Below are positions 1 to 11,489 of a stretch of 64,000 nucleotides of DNA, piece after piece. The number at the start of each line of letters is the position of its first letter. Position 1 is the first letter of the stretch. The stretch is from Flabesymbios commensalis. Taxonomy: Eukaryota; Annelida; Polychaeta; Terebellida; Flabelligeridae. Under the pieces are notes generated by a model. The model saw nothing but the letters and a program-made list of their open reading frames with translations, searched no databases and had not been told where the DNA came from. Location: positions 105,196,560 through 105,260,559 of the forward strand of contig OZ024902.1 of assembly GCA_964017125.1 (NCBI GenBank), in the 5' to 3' direction. The translations under genes were made by a program, and so were the position numbers.

Positions 1-19
1 GCTTCATGCTCGAGTAGTG

Positions 20-215
20 TTCATAAACCTAAATTTACAAAGAAAACAAGTTATTGATTTCTGGATAGGTAGGCCTATATACCATATAATATATACATAA
101 ATATATAGTTATATGTGTGTGTATATATACATATGTGTTCGTAAACACAAAGTGACTGGTATACCTATCCAGAAATCAATAACTTGTTTTCTTTGTAAAG
201 TTAGGTTTATATGAA
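20..215. repeat. Foldback (inverted-repeat) element
   Basis: Bases 20-71 and 162-215 are near-perfect reverse complements; both contain the sequence TTGATTTCTGGATAGGTA or its complement. The loop between them is AT-rich. This is the structure of a foldback MITE. A short stretch just left of the first arm (GCTTCATGCTCGAG) recurs near 497, so the whole block may belong to a larger repeat that starts before the window. No coding potential. Confidence 0.75.
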
Positions 216-257
216 CACCAGTTCGTTAGATGATACTGTGATAGGGACCAACGGGGA

Positions 258-445
258 CTGTGAAACGCAGTGACGTCACTCGGTAAAAACAAGGTTATAT
301 AACACCCCCTCCCCCATACTTCATTCTGTGAAACGCAGTGACGTCACTCGGTGAAAACAAGGTTACATAAGACCCCTTCCCCATACTTCATTGTGTTAGT
401 CAGCTTGGTGAAAACAAAAGAGGTCAAGGTCATTGAGTTTCACAG
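258..445 (+). mobile_element. Small MITE with TGTGAAAC ends and internal CRE palindromes
   Basis: The unit starts CTGTGAAACGCAG and ends GTTTCACAG, a 9-bp terminal inverted repeat. The first 68 bp are duplicated in tandem (258-325 and 326-393). Each copy carries TGACGTCA (271-278, 339-346) followed about 20 bp later by a TATATAA- or TACATAA-like stretch and a C-rich tract. A second, longer copy lies at 8506-8789, a partial one at 9271-9345, and a relative of its internal tandem unit at 42691-42891. No transposase is encoded, so it would be non-autonomous. Confidence 0.65.
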
Positions 446-781
446 AATTCACGTGTTAAATTCAGGGGGCGAAAGGTCAATACATTCACTAGCGTCATGC
501 TTCATGCTCGAGAATAGTGTTGATAAACCTAACTATAGAAAACAAGCTGTTGAGAGGTCTGGGGTGTGCAGTGCTGTATGGTACTGTGCACTATAAAGAG
601 CCATTGAAGTCATTCGATAAGAGTAGGGAATAGTGACATAAAAGAGGGTATGTGACGTAAACAGGCATACTAGCAATGCCTGCATCTCCAAGATCACTGT
701 AGGTCGTCATAGAAAATGTCATGTATCCTGGGGTTAGTTGAGGTCGCACAAGATACCGCGACTGAACACCTATAACTATTT

Positions 782-1024
782 TCAAGGAATACATGTAGAT
801 GAATTGTACAGAATTGAATTTATGAGCCGAATAAGTTTAGAAACACAAGTTGACTGATCGCTAGAAGAAGATGAATATACATCTGACACTTCAATGGGGT
901 CAGCACTTTCAACATCAAAGCCGACGGAGTCATACTCCTCAGTTGGTGTTTTTGTTGTAAATACTCTTATGATTTGTAAAGCAGGCCATACTGGTATCCC
1001 GGGCTGGTACCACGAAAACAACAT
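782..1024 (-). CDS. Possible terminal exon, acidic Ser-rich C terminus (unidentified)
   Basis: An 80-codon open frame on the minus strand ends with a run of five serines and an acidic stretch (PTEEYDSVGFDVESADPIEV). A possible splice acceptor, GTGGTACCAG before CCCGGG, would keep the frame open in phase 0, with a moderately pyrimidine-rich tract ahead of it. I do not recognise the protein. No upstream exon is evident within the nearby repeats, and the frame could be chance. Treat as a weak candidate only. Confidence 0.22.
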   Translation of the reverse strand: MLFSWYQPGIPVWPALQIIRVFTTKTPTEEYDSVGFDVESADPIEVSDVYSSSSSDQSTCVSKLIRLINSILYNSSTCIP

Positions 1025-1194
1025 AATTTTTTATGGGTTCTCATCAGATTAACCCTTATCCTGCTGATCACGACTATTGTCGTTTTTAATCTGTTTTATT
1101 GGTCGATCAAATCACTGTTATTGGGAATGAAATGTGTGTCTAAACATCAACATTTGCAAACATTTGTGCCCGAATGAAACAAATATAAGTAATA

Positions 1195-1250
1195 TTCAGC
1201 CACTTGAAGTTGTGGGTCGCGGTAGCGAGACACAACTTCAAGTGGCTGAA
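1195..1250. repeat. Perfect 20-bp stem-loop, dispersed family copy 1
   Basis: TTCAGCCACTTGAAGTTGTG (1195-1214) and its exact reverse complement (1231-1250) flank a 16-nt loop, which itself holds the small inverted repeat TCGC-GGTA-GCGA. The sequence CATTTAAATT follows directly. Two further copies lie at 27334-27390 and 46492-46532. The central TCGC/GCGA part is kept at 27.3 kb although the arms have mismatches there. Confidence 0.7.
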
Positions 1251-2360
1251 CATTTAAATTAATTACCTTACCATGATAGTGGTTAAAATAGTACGCAATA
1301 GACGCCAATTAGTATCCCCGGAACAACACTCATCTTCGAACTTGACAGGGGTAACGGACAGTTGGAAACATTAAAAAATCAGAGCAATATCAGACAAATG
1401 TTGAGAATATAGGAGGAATGTTGCTGTGGTCACCTAAATTATTATTACAGCCCTGATCTTCGAACGAGTAATCATGGAGTTGGAAGCACTAATTTATTGC
1501 ATATTCAGGAATGTTTCGACTTTTTTGTGCATAAAAAAAATTAGTAATTTAAAAACGGACGCGAAGACCCCAACTATCATGGGACAAATCATACTTTTCG
1601 AGTTTGTCCGAGCTATCAGGTAGTTGGTAAAAAATAGAAAAATCGATTGAATATTAAGTGTGTCGTGCTAAGAAGAAATTGCGAAGTATAAAAAACCCTG
1701 ATTTTCATGAAAATGTTCCTTTCTCCTTATCAGAGCTAAAAGGGAGTTGAAAACTTAGTAAAAAAAGGTTAATTATAGACGAGCGTATGGTATCGTGCTT
1801 ACAAAAGCTAATGCGCAGACACACACATACATGTACAATCGACACACGGGCGGAGTAAGTTTCTCAATTAAAAGCATGATAGGGTGCCCTTGGTCATGTT
1901 GTCCATGAGAGAGAATCGTTTATCCCATCCTTCATTTAGGAAATTCTTTTTCTACCTGTGCTCAGAATATAATAACTGGATTCAAAGGCCTATTAACAGC
2001 ATAATGGGTTACCAGTGCCATATCTCTTTTGTCTACGATGTGCAAGTAGTAATATGATAGGTATACTATTATGCTTTACTGAGGTATTACTCAAAATGAG
2101 ACTATATATGTCTCGATGCCTGATTTTCGAAAAGAATATAGTCTTTTAGTGTTTCTTAATTAAATATAATATATAACTGAATCTATTTAAACATAGTTAA
2201 AATCAGAATGAGCACTTCATGATGCATAATTTCAACAGGCTTGAACAGCCGAAGATTTGTGAGTGTTCTATGTAAGGTCAAGGGTTTGCTAAGTCTGGTC
2301 TACAAGTGTCTACCAAGGTCTTGTACCATTGAAGTGAAAAGCTCGTATGAAATAGGCCTA
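1251..2360. other. No gene seen
   Basis: AT-rich sequence with only short chance open frames on both strands. The segment around 2220-2360 leads into the duplicated repeat that follows. I see no RNA gene, exon or element ends here. Confidence 0.5.
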
Positions 2361-3073
2361 CCCAGGGGGCCAAAGCCCATTTTTGGGGGCAAGTAGACAT
2401 GACGTGTTGTAAAAGGTTGGCCAATGGAATTCATATCTACATTATGTCTAAGAACACAACCTAGGTGGACGACCTTGTGAACAAGCTGCCGAAAACTTGT
2501 GAGAAACAAAATTCAAAATTGCCGCCGGTGGCCCAATCTTAATCTGATTATTTTATAGCTTTTGAAAGAAAGTCCAATCTTTTTATGCTATACCTCATCT
2601 GAAATAAAAGTCCAATCTCTTTAGGCAATACCTCATTTTCGACTAAATAAATGACGACAAATTCATCAAAACTGTTATTTTTAAGTTTCAAGGTCATCTA
2701 AGGGTCAAATCCAAATATCCAGGGGGCCAAGGTCCATTTTTGAGGCAATTATACATGGCGTGTTGTAAAAGGTTGGCCAATGGAATTCATATCTACATAT
2801 GTCTAGGAACACAACCTAGGTGGACGACCTCGAGAACAAGCTGCTAAAATCTTGTGACAAGCAAAATTCAAAATGGCCGCCGGTGACCCAATCTGAATCT
2901 GATGATTTTCTAACTTTTGAAATAAAAGTCCAATTTTTTTATGCAATACCTCATTTAAAATAAAAGTCCTATATTTTTATGCAATACCTCATTTTCGACA
3001 AAATAAATGACGACAAACTTATTAAAGCTGTTTGTTTTACGTTTCAAGGTCATCTGAGGGTCAAATCCAAATA
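2361..3073. repeat. Tandem duplication, about 357-bp unit x2
   Basis: The motif CCAGGGGGCCAA starts at 2362 and again at 2719, and each copy runs through the same ordered landmarks: GGTTGGCCAATGGAATTC, AACCTAGGTGGACGACC, CAAAAT(T/G)GCCGCCGGTG, a short internally repeated AAGTCCAATCT..CCTCATTT block, and AAGGTCATCT(A/G)AGGGTCAAA. Copies differ by scattered substitutions and small indels. The GCCGCC core links it to the other arrays in this window that carry an AAATGGCCGCC motif. Confidence 0.8.
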
Positions 3074-3915
3074 CAAGGCAACCACTTCCAAGACTAGCTA
3101 CAGGTGTATGGTGAAAACTGTCCATCTGATCCCGTATCTCAGTTTTCATGTGTGGAGTCCCCACACAATTACCTATTATGCTAGAGACCACGAAACTACG
3201 TTTGAAAAGTATAACGGATACAAATGTACATTTCAGAGAAAAGAAAAATATATCAAATAGGCTGGGATCAACGTTTATCAAGTTGAACCAACCACCAGTA
3301 TCACAATCTTGCTGATTTATATTCCAGGTCAGATAGTGTGTGTCGTGCACTACACATTATTACTCTGCTTCACTCGCTTGTTTGTTCTGGTAGATAACAG
3401 TTCTTACCCAGCCAGATTGCATGAGATTCACATCAAATAATGAGCTGAAATTGATTATCTATTCCTATCATGAGGTTGGACAAATTAGGCAATATACACC
3501 CAATACACTTCTTCGTGGCGCTCTTATATTTTGAGACAATCAATTTGTTATTAGTTAACGGCAAATGGCGCCCAAAATAAATATTGTAATGATTTACAAC
3601 AGGAGTATCTAGAGTATTATAATGCTTGATAGTTTTCTGATTTCACTGTCTTAATGATCCTTTAATGTATTCTTGAAGATTTGGTATCGTGATATAATAG
3701 TTTGAACTTATCAGTTTGTTATCGGGACTTAGTGTTAGCCTAGATCGATCGCTTGCAATGCTACACGCCATACAGTGCAAAGCGTGCCGATCATGTGGCT
3801 GGACGGTGATATTGTATTTCAATGCCAGCTGACCGTGATTCAAATCCTTATTACTGATGTTTCTCTGTGGTTTGATGTTGTAAATGAATCATTACTGGGC
3901 GATACCATGGAGTAT
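3074..3915. other. No gene seen
   Basis: AT-rich DNA between two repeat blocks. Overlapping open frames on both strands at about 2955-3350 extend into the repeat on their left and look fortuitous. No splice-bounded exon or RNA gene is recognised. Confidence 0.45.
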
Positions 3916-3935
3916 GGGGCGGGGGGGGGGGGGGG
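3916..3935 (+). repeat. Poly-G tract (G4-C-G15)
   Basis: Four G, one C, then fifteen uninterrupted G residues. Such a run can form G-quadruplexes and is prone to length error in sequencing. It immediately precedes the GTGCGCAC-rich array. Confidence 0.8.
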
Positions 3936-3939
3936 CATA

Positions 3940-4640
3940 TGTCACAAAAATATAAGTATATGATGTGCGCACGTAAAACGCTTCTGTGATCACTGAAATT
4001 GATAGAAATCAGCATATAAAACACACCGTGTGCGCACACAAAGGCAGCTACGGCATGCCCACAAAAAAATATAACATTAAAACGAAAACGTGGGCACATA
4101 TAGCGGCCTATGTTCGCACCTAAAACAAATTGCATCAGCACAATCAATCTAAGACGTGCACATATGAAACGTTGAAGTTCGCACATCGTGTCCGTACATC
4201 AAGCTAAAACGTTCACATATCAAACGTTGATGTTTGCACAATGCACATATTGTTCGCACATCAAGCTAAGACGTGCACATATACACTATAGATCTCTGTA
4301 TGGCAATGGTTCGCACATGGTGTCCGTATACATCAGGCTAAGACGTGCACATGTATGAAACGTTGATGTTCGCATATAGTGTCCGCACATCAAGCTTAAA
4401 CGTGCAAATATGAAGCGTTTGCGGTGTTAGCACAAACATCCTTTCCGCACATCAAGCTAAAAGCCTAAAACGCGCACATATGATGCTCACTAAAAGTGCC
4501 CGTACCTCAAGCTAAAACGTGTGCGTATAAAAGGTTGATGTTCGCTCATCATGTCCGCACACCAAGCTGAAACATGCACATTAAAGTAAGAAATAACGTG
4601 GTTCATGTCCGAGCATAGGCACAAAACATATCGCGCGCAT
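3940..4640. repeat. Degenerate 55-72-bp tandem array rich in GTGCGCAC-like palindromes
   Basis: From about 4197 the phrase ACATCAAGCTAA(A/G)ACGTGCAC recurs at intervals of 55-72 bp (near 4199, 4260, 4332, 4388, 4450, 4505, 4560). It is usually followed by AACGTTGATGTTCGCACAT and TGTCCGCACA. More degenerate units extend back to about 3960 and include GTGCGCAC and TGTGCGCACA. Alternating purine-pyrimidine stretches suggest Z-DNA potential. It resembles the arrays at 16327-16990 in composition. Confidence 0.65.
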
Positions 4641-4991
4641 GTGCACATCCAGCTAAGAAGTGATAACAGGGACTGTTTATGTTATTTAGTATATATCCGT
4701 GTAAATATTAATGTATTGTAATTTTCCTCCGTGAACACATAGTAGAGTTTTCTCGGGCATTTTAAGAATGATTATTATTCTTTAAACATGTTAAATTTTA
4801 CATTACTCAAAATGGTCTATCAGCATAGAGTCAGTGAATAAAATTGTGTATATGGCAGAATGAGATTATTGAATATTGACGGCTTTCATTTATCAACATT
4901 TCAGTATTGATGAATATTCAAGAGAATCATATCCTTTATGCCTGAGTCACTGTCCCAAAGTAACAAGGTTAGTCATCCTCAACTATATCTG
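4641..4991. other. No gene seen
   Basis: Unique-looking AT-rich spacer between the 4-kb array and the TA-flanked MITE. Confidence 0.4.
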
Positions 4992-4993
4992 TA

Positions 4994-5916
4994 AAGCCCT
5001 GGTCAGACAGCACTTGACGGCTTAATCACGGCCAAAAAGTTATAAAATCTGTTGGGACGTGGTCGTACGTGGTAATTATCAGTCAATTTTGTTCTTGGCC
5101 GTGCGTTGTTCGTGGTGTGGCCGTCGGCGGCTGCTCCACTGCTGAAGCACTGCCTAAGCACAGGTAACCACGGCTAACCTAATGTTAGGCTATTCAGAGA
5201 TTACATGATTCCAGACGATTTGCAATTATGAGAAATTACTCTTTCGTCGTTTTTGTGACTAATTATGGCCTAGTTCAGCCTATATCTGCAAAAAAAGGTG
5301 GCCTGAAACCCCGTTCATTTCATGTTCACCCCTTGACATCTAGACTGCAAGTGCCGAGGTCTTCAGAAAATTACGGTCTTTTATATGCCGCAAATCAGAA
5401 GTGATACAGAAGTGATACAGAAGTGATTAGGCAGTGATCAATCGTATTTTGAACTTGTTTGAAACGTGCTTAGGTAGTGCTATGCACGCGGAAAATGCAT
5501 TTGGCAGTGATAAGCAGCTAAACACACGCTATTTCCCGTGATACCAACGCCTAGTACACGTCCGATAACCGTGCTTTGACCGAGACAGACCGCTAAACTT
5601 TGGCGTCTTACCACGTCTTACCACGGCTCACTAAGATGTAATCACTGCCGGAACACGGATTATCACGTGTGTTTCACGTGTGTTGCACGTCCTTACCACG
5701 TGTGCCGTTCGTGCTTGTCCGCGCTCTAAAGTTTTGAGCAGTTCAAAACTGTATTCCGCGTCCGACGCCGTTACGATCTTCTCCCACGTCCTGCAACGTC
5801 TACAACGCGGCTGTAGCTCGTCTTCAACGCGAGCACCATCGGCTGTTTCACGTGAGACCACTTTTTGACGTATTTTGGCCGTGATTAAGCCGTCAGGTGC
5901 TGTCTGACCAGGGCTT
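4994..5916. mobile_element. 923-bp MITE with >40-bp terminal inverted repeats and TA target duplication
   Basis: The left end AAGCCCTGGTCAGACAGCAC is matched, inverted, at the right end. The similarity continues for over 40 bp (through ACGGCTTAATCACGGCC) with a single mismatch, and both ends are flanked by TA (4992-4993, 5917-5918). Inside are short direct repeats of GTGATACAGAA, and a GC-richer right half with several CACGTG-type sites (5660-5850). No transposase frame is present. The TA duplication suggests mobilisation by a Tc1/mariner-type transposase, but that is inference. Confidence 0.82.
5269..5323 (+). mobile_element. SINE 3'-end fragment inside the MITE
   Basis: The stretch CAGCCTATATCTGCAAAAA..GGTGGCCTGAAA..CATTTCAT closely matches the last 55 bp of the complete SINE at 48995-49276 (AGCCTATATGTGCACAAAGG then GTGGCCTAAAGCCC). 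It is a 3' part without the tRNA-like head, so either a 5'-truncated insertion or a shared tail module. Confidence 0.6.
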
Positions 5917-6145
5917 TAGTAAGTAACATAACATGTTTATAGTAACCTGCAATATCGCATTATATTGCGTTATTGCAACTGTGCTAATTTGCGTTATTGA
6001 AATTGGCATCAATAAAACCATGGCTGGTTTCCTGATATTCAAGATTTCAAGTATTCAACATACAATTCGATGATGGAAATTTCATCTGTCGTATCACTAG
6101 CTCAGATTTAATTGAGTGCATTGAAACTTGTGACCCAGAATACAT

Positions 6146-6214
6146 CGCCCCCTCGGATATGAAAGGGTGTATTTGCCACTTTGAAAAGTGACAGATACAC
6201 CCTTTCATGGGGCG
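6146..6214. repeat. Isolated stem-loop
   Basis: TGAAAGGGTGTAT (6160-6172) pairs with ATACACCCTTTCA (6195-6207). CGCCCC and GGGGCG extend the stem outward after a short unpaired bulge, and CACTT/AAGTG extends it inward. No second copy was noticed in the window. It could be a small foldback element; no transcript evidence can be read from sequence. Confidence 0.55.
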
Positions 6215-6229
6215 ACATGACTGTGTCAA

Positions 6230-8500
6230 AGCATCATGACCAGCAGGCCTGTGGCCAGGACTTTAATGTGGGCGGTCGTTTTGAACAAAAAGAGGACCTT
6301 TAAATTATTATTGCCGGTAGGGGGGAGGGTCAGGGGGCATGCTTTCCCGGATTTTTTTAAATATAAAAGTCCATATTCCGCTCTTCCTGCCTGTCTAAAA
6401 CACAAATTTTTAATCCTTGACCCTTGAATCTGACGCCTTACGAATGTTGACAGCCGTACTGCGCTAGTACATGTACCATCGGATTTGACGCCGTACGAAT
6501 CTATTGGTGCAAACGAGCGTTTGTGACCGGGTCTTTAATTATCTTCAAAATGTGTTTTCTTATTGAGATCGCCAAGAGCGGCATCATTATTGTTCTTCGT
6601 GCACTATAGGCCAACTAGTGCTGAGGAGTGCCAGTGCGATCGTGCCCGTTTAAACATGTTAAATTATGGTGAGCTTCTCATAAAAAAATCTCCATTTGAA
6701 TAATATGGTGATGATAAAAACAAGATATTGACTTACTGTGGTTGTGGTGGCAGTCTGTGAGGTCTAGCTGGTCGAGAGGTATACACCCATAGACCGTGCT
6801 CCTTGTCAACAAAACGACGTCTATGAGCTCTGGAGATGTACATTGCTATTAAAGCATGCAGATTTTAAACTATCTCTTCAGTTTATCCAATAATACTGTT
6901 ATTGTGTAAAACACAGCTAAAGGTGTAACATCGGAATAGTCGGTTCGAATAAGATTGTAATAACATTTCCAAAATGAAAATATGCCATGTTAAATTCTGC
7001 TTTTAACAGCGGGAAAACGTCTTCGTCAGGTCGGTAGATATACTGTGCTGTGACACATGACACTCTGTTGTGAAGATGAAGCAGCAATTAACCGGTGGTG
7101 AATACAAGTATATGGTAGCCATGATTTATTCAAAGCAATCCAGCCATGTGTCGTTAGGATTACAATCATGATAAATGAATTCCCAGTCGATCGCGAGTTA
7201 TAGTAATCCAGCTCATTACATTAAAGAGCTATCGTGTGACAATATAGAGTATCATGTGGATCACACACAACAACCAGGTACTCCATTGTTGAAAAGTCTA
7301 ATTTACACATTATCGTAGCTATTCACAATGCGTGGCATAATTAGCTACTTCAATGAGGAAACCACTCGAAGGTGGTCGGCCAGATCCATACACTTCTCAC
7401 ATGCATACATAATACCAGCCCTCAATTCACATATTACAACATATTTACGTTACCTTTGCGTTGGCGACATAGGTAATAGGGCTTAATAGTAGTAGCAGTT
7501 CCTTGAAATGCAGTTAGGATAAAATTGTAGTCAAGCTTTTGTATACCATTTGTAGGTCATTTTTAAATAACACATTAAATAAAATCCTGGTCATGACAGT
7601 GTTTTCTGAAATGTACCACAATTAACTTATTTTGTCAACAATTCCTGATAGTTAGTGATAAACAGAACATCTCCACACACTAAGTGGTATTACTGTTGCC
7701 CGCTACGTTTCTTCATTCGTTAACTCCTCACCACAGTTTTGACGACATCCACAGTCACGCTCGCCTCCGACAGTCTTCACCTGATTATGGAGTGGGTACA
7801 TGTACATCATCCATACGTGAGGAGAACTGTTTGCAATGAAATCTACGGAAGTGGTGAACAAACGTAATTTATCCAATATCTTGCAAATTTTGTTTGAACG
7901 ATGTGCTGTGTTTGGTTCGTGTTGCAACGTATGCATGACTTTCATACATGTATACTCGTATAACCTACCATGCGTGATCATATCTTCCCAGACATTGATT
8001 CACTGTGATTAATATTGGCATCGCATTTCATGTAATAAACAGCTTCCTGCTGGTTGTCCAAGGAAAGTATGCTAAATATCCAATACACTTCCAATAGTTT
8101 AGTCTATCCTATAACCAGACATGTTTTCTGAGGAACGATCTACTCATCTTTCTCTCAGTAATTTGGTTCATAGCGCCATTTACATTTCATACCCGTGTGT
8201 TGAAAACCGTTCTAACTATCACCATCAATACAGTATCCCATATTTGGTCCGTGAGCTGGTATACTTCATGTCGGTTTATGACCAAATGATAAAGCAACGT
8301 ACTGGGAGCATCTGACTGTCGTAAACCACTTATGTACAGAATAAACGTCTTAGTCTTATACATGTAGTTTGATAGTAGGATGTATAGTATATACATTTAT
8401 CAACAGTGTTAGAATCGACAGGAAGATAATCACGATAAGGACCATTTTACACCATGCTGAATGTAAAATTTTGCTGAAACTATTCCCATACATGTATATA
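6230..8500. other. No gene seen
   Basis: About 2.3 kb of AT-rich sequence with only short scattered frames. No element ends, tRNA-like boxes or splice-bounded exons were recognised. Confidence 0.45.
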
Positions 8501-8505
8501 CATTG

Positions 8506-8789
8506 TGTGAAACGCAGTGACGTCACCGGAAACCCTCTTGAATAACAAAAAAATGTTATATAAGACCCCTCCCCCATAATTCATTGTATTAGCTAGCTCG
8601 GTAAAAACATGGTCAAGGCTATACACTGTTTGCACGATTTTGCGCATAAGCAGGAATCCCAACTAAATACTTCAGCTTTAATCACTGTGTGGCGTGTTCT
8701 AATAGAAAATAGTGTGACAGGACTCCCAACTAAATAGTTCAGCTTTTAGTCACTTTGTGGTTATTGGGAAGGGTGTATTGAGTTTCACA
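8506..8789 (+). mobile_element. TGTGAAAC MITE, long copy with CRE
   Basis: It begins TGTGAAACGCAGTGACGTCA and ends GAGTTTCACA, matching the ends of the element at 258-445. TGACGTCA lies at 8518-8525. The interior holds two diverged copies of a 65-70-bp unit (ATCCCAACTAAATA, TTCAGCTTTAATCACTGTG) related to the tandem units at 42691-42891. Length 284 bp, no coding capacity. Confidence 0.65.
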
Positions 8790-9270
8790 GAATTGCTCAA
8801 AACTCCAGTTCATCGTGTTAAATATTGTATAAAATATAATTCACTTGGAAGCACAGACTACACTTTATTTTTTCACCACCAATATTAGCAGCACATCCAC
8901 ACCTTAAGTTTGTGTTTATATGCCTATATCGGGGTAATTAACCCACAGGCCCTAGTAAAATACCGTAGTTATTTACACAAAAATCATTATATAGCTATAA
9001 CTATAAGAGGACACATTGGTCATACGTTATGATTAGATTGTCCAAATCCCCCAAACGAACAATTGCAAAGTGTGAAACCTACTCAGATGGTCGCCACCAG
9101 ACATTAACTTAAGGAGCAATTAAACCACTTTGTTTAGAATAGAGACATAAAGTGTTTTAAAAGTTTGTGGCACAAAATTTATATATATAGCGGGATGGAT
9201 CTAGATGCTTGTACGCTGTTTTAACACCAAAATAGTAAAATATGGTTCTGTATTGGTCGCGCAGAGATTT

Positions 9271-9345
9271 CACCAGGACTTGGTGAAAACAATGTTATAT
9301 AAGACCCCTCTCCCGTACTTCATTGTATTAGCTAACACGGTGAAA
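9271..9345 (+). mobile_element. Partial copy of the TGTGAAAC MITE
   Basis: GGTGAAAACAATGTTATATA, then AGACCCCTCTCCCG and TTCATTGTATTAGCTA follow the order seen at 350-400 and 8550-8595. The CRE-bearing left end is missing or decayed. Confidence 0.5.
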
Positions 9346-9689
9346 CACCAAAATAATACTGACTCTGAGCAAGGAGGAAAACAGCAGTGTACAAAACAGC
9401 AGTGCTCGTAGAACTAAATATCAATGTCGCATGAGGAATTTGAAGTCTTTGAAGTTTTGTGTTGTAATCAAGATCACCCCTTCGTATCATCATCTCCCAT
9501 TAGAACGTGACTGTAGTAAATGTTATTTTTATCACTATTTCAACTTTTTTAACCCCTGGGTTTTAACAACGTGCAACTCTTGGTCTGACCATTTGCACTA
9601 GGGGTGAACTCGGTCATCATTGAGCCACTCAACTATAACAGTCACATGAGTGATTTGGTTTACAATGCCGATAACAATTCCAAATTGAC

Positions 9690-10390
9690 CAGATAAATAG
9701 ATGTAGTGTCAATGGCTTAAAATTATTGTTATTATATAGCTCCTGTGGACAGTGGAGACTATGTATTAAGCAGAATTTATTATTCTGTTTTGAACCATGC
9801 AGATGTGCGAAACACAATGTGGCTTGTCAACACTCCCAGCAAACATGAGACGTCGACCCGATGCTGGTCCAATGGTGATCCAATGGTGATCTGCGACGCT
9901 GGCCCAGCATCAAACCAGCACTGGTTCAATGCTTCGTGTTTGCTGGGCTGCGTTCAAAAGCACTCTGAGATAGTCTGGTAGTGCTTACTGCTGGCGGCGA
10001 GTACAAACCGACACGGACCCAAAATCTGTTAAATGTTGGGCCAGCGTCGCCGGTGCTAGTCAGTATCCATCCAGCCCTAGTCAGTACTTCATGCTCATAA
10101 CTTTATGCTGCCGGTTAATGTTGGCCCGCCGTCTGTGACGCTGGCCCACATTCAGCGTGGCACCAAACACGACATGGTAACCCAATACTGGGCTAATGTT
10201 GGCTTAGCGTCGTAGACGGTGGGCAAACATTAGCTCAGCATTGGGTCAACGTCTCGGGTGGGTGGCCTCCGCCTGCACATAGAAACTGCCGGACAGACGG
10301 ACAAAACGCGACAGACACACTGAGCAACATGTCCCCACCTCTGTGTACAGAGGGGTGGGGACATAATAATAAACTTATAGAGGGTAGACC
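9690..10390. repeat. Repeat block copy 1 (AATGTTGGCCC..GACGCTGGCC family)
   Basis: This ~700-bp block recurs at 10680-11480 in the same order: GATGTAGTGT, GGACAGT(G/A)GAGACTATGTA, GCGAAACA(C/T)AATGTGGCTT, the 113-bp inverted module at 9835-9947, a segment with CGTCGCCGGTGCT, and a tail with ACAGACACACT and CCTCTGTGTAC. The inverted module starts CCCAGCAAACATGAG and ends CGTGTTTGCTGGG. The interior repeatedly shows imperfect palindromes of the form CAATGCTGG..CTGCGACGCTGGCCC. Non-coding; probably a MITE with self-complementary subunits. Confidence 0.65.
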
Positions 10391-10679
10391 ATTTAGTACA
10401 TTGTACTAATTTGCAATGGGCCCTCTTTAATATACACATGCAATAGTACAATGATTAAAATATGTACGAAAATAATGGTAAAGTACAATCTTGATAATAC
10501 AGGATGTAATACAAACTATAATACAAGTTTTAAAAGTCTATACATCAAGTTGCATGGCAAAAACGCCATGGTTATTTAAGAATATGTACAGTACATTATA
10601 ATTGTATCATTTTTTTATTTTAATTTATTAGTCAGTTATTGCTATACATGGCAGCATAACCATAAAGGTTGATAGCTAA

Positions 10680-11480
10680 TAGATGTAGTGTTAATGGCTT
10701 TTTTAATTTATGTCATTAAATGGCTCGTGTGGACAGTAGAGACTATGTATTTTGATGTGGTGTGAACCCGTTTTTAATATCTAATGTAACTAAATCGTCA
10801 TTAGGCTCAATCAGTTGGGCAACACTTTTAATATCTTCACACTAAAATGTCACCTTACAACAAGGTGGTCAAGGTCACAAGACGGTGACCATCATTCAGT
10901 ACCTTAACTGGCCTATGATTCTGTATTAAGCGGAATTTATTATTCCGTTTTGGAACCACGGCAATGTGCGAAACATAATGTGGCTTGAGAAAATTCCCAG
11001 CAAACACGAGACGTTGACCCAATGCTGGACCAATGCTGGCCCACCATCTGCGCGGCTGGCCCAGCATTAAACCAGCACTGGTTCAACGCCTCGTGTTTGC
11101 TGGGCTGCGTTCAATAGCACGCTGGTCTGGCAGTGCATACTACTGGTGGCGAGTACAAGCCGACACCGACACAATGTCTGTTAAATGTTGGACCAGCGTC
11201 GCCGGTGCTGGCCAGTATCCATTCAGTCCTAGCCAGTACTTCAAGCTGGCGGGATTGCGTGCACATAGTATACGCCGCCCCAATGCTGTTTAAATGTGAC
11301 GCCAAACACGACAAGGTAACCCAATACTGGGCTAATGTTGGCCTTCACGATAGAAACCAATGGACAGACAGACAGACTGGACAGACACACTAAGCAGACA
11401 GAGGTAAACGAACGTGTTTCCATCTCTGTGTACGGAGGGGGAGACATAATATTTGTTAAGATAGAGAGAAAAAACTATTG
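10680..11480. repeat. Repeat block copy 2
   Basis: Second copy of the block at 9690-10390. Its inverted module lies at 10996-11104, with ends CCCAGCAAACACGAG and CTCGTGTTTGCTGGG. About 180 bp absent from copy 1 (near 10750-10920) sit between the opening landmark and the rest. Relatives of the same family are scattered at 20150-20490, 21714-22403, 22545-22590 and 26620-27095. Confidence 0.65.
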
Positions 11481-11489
11481 CCATGTTGT

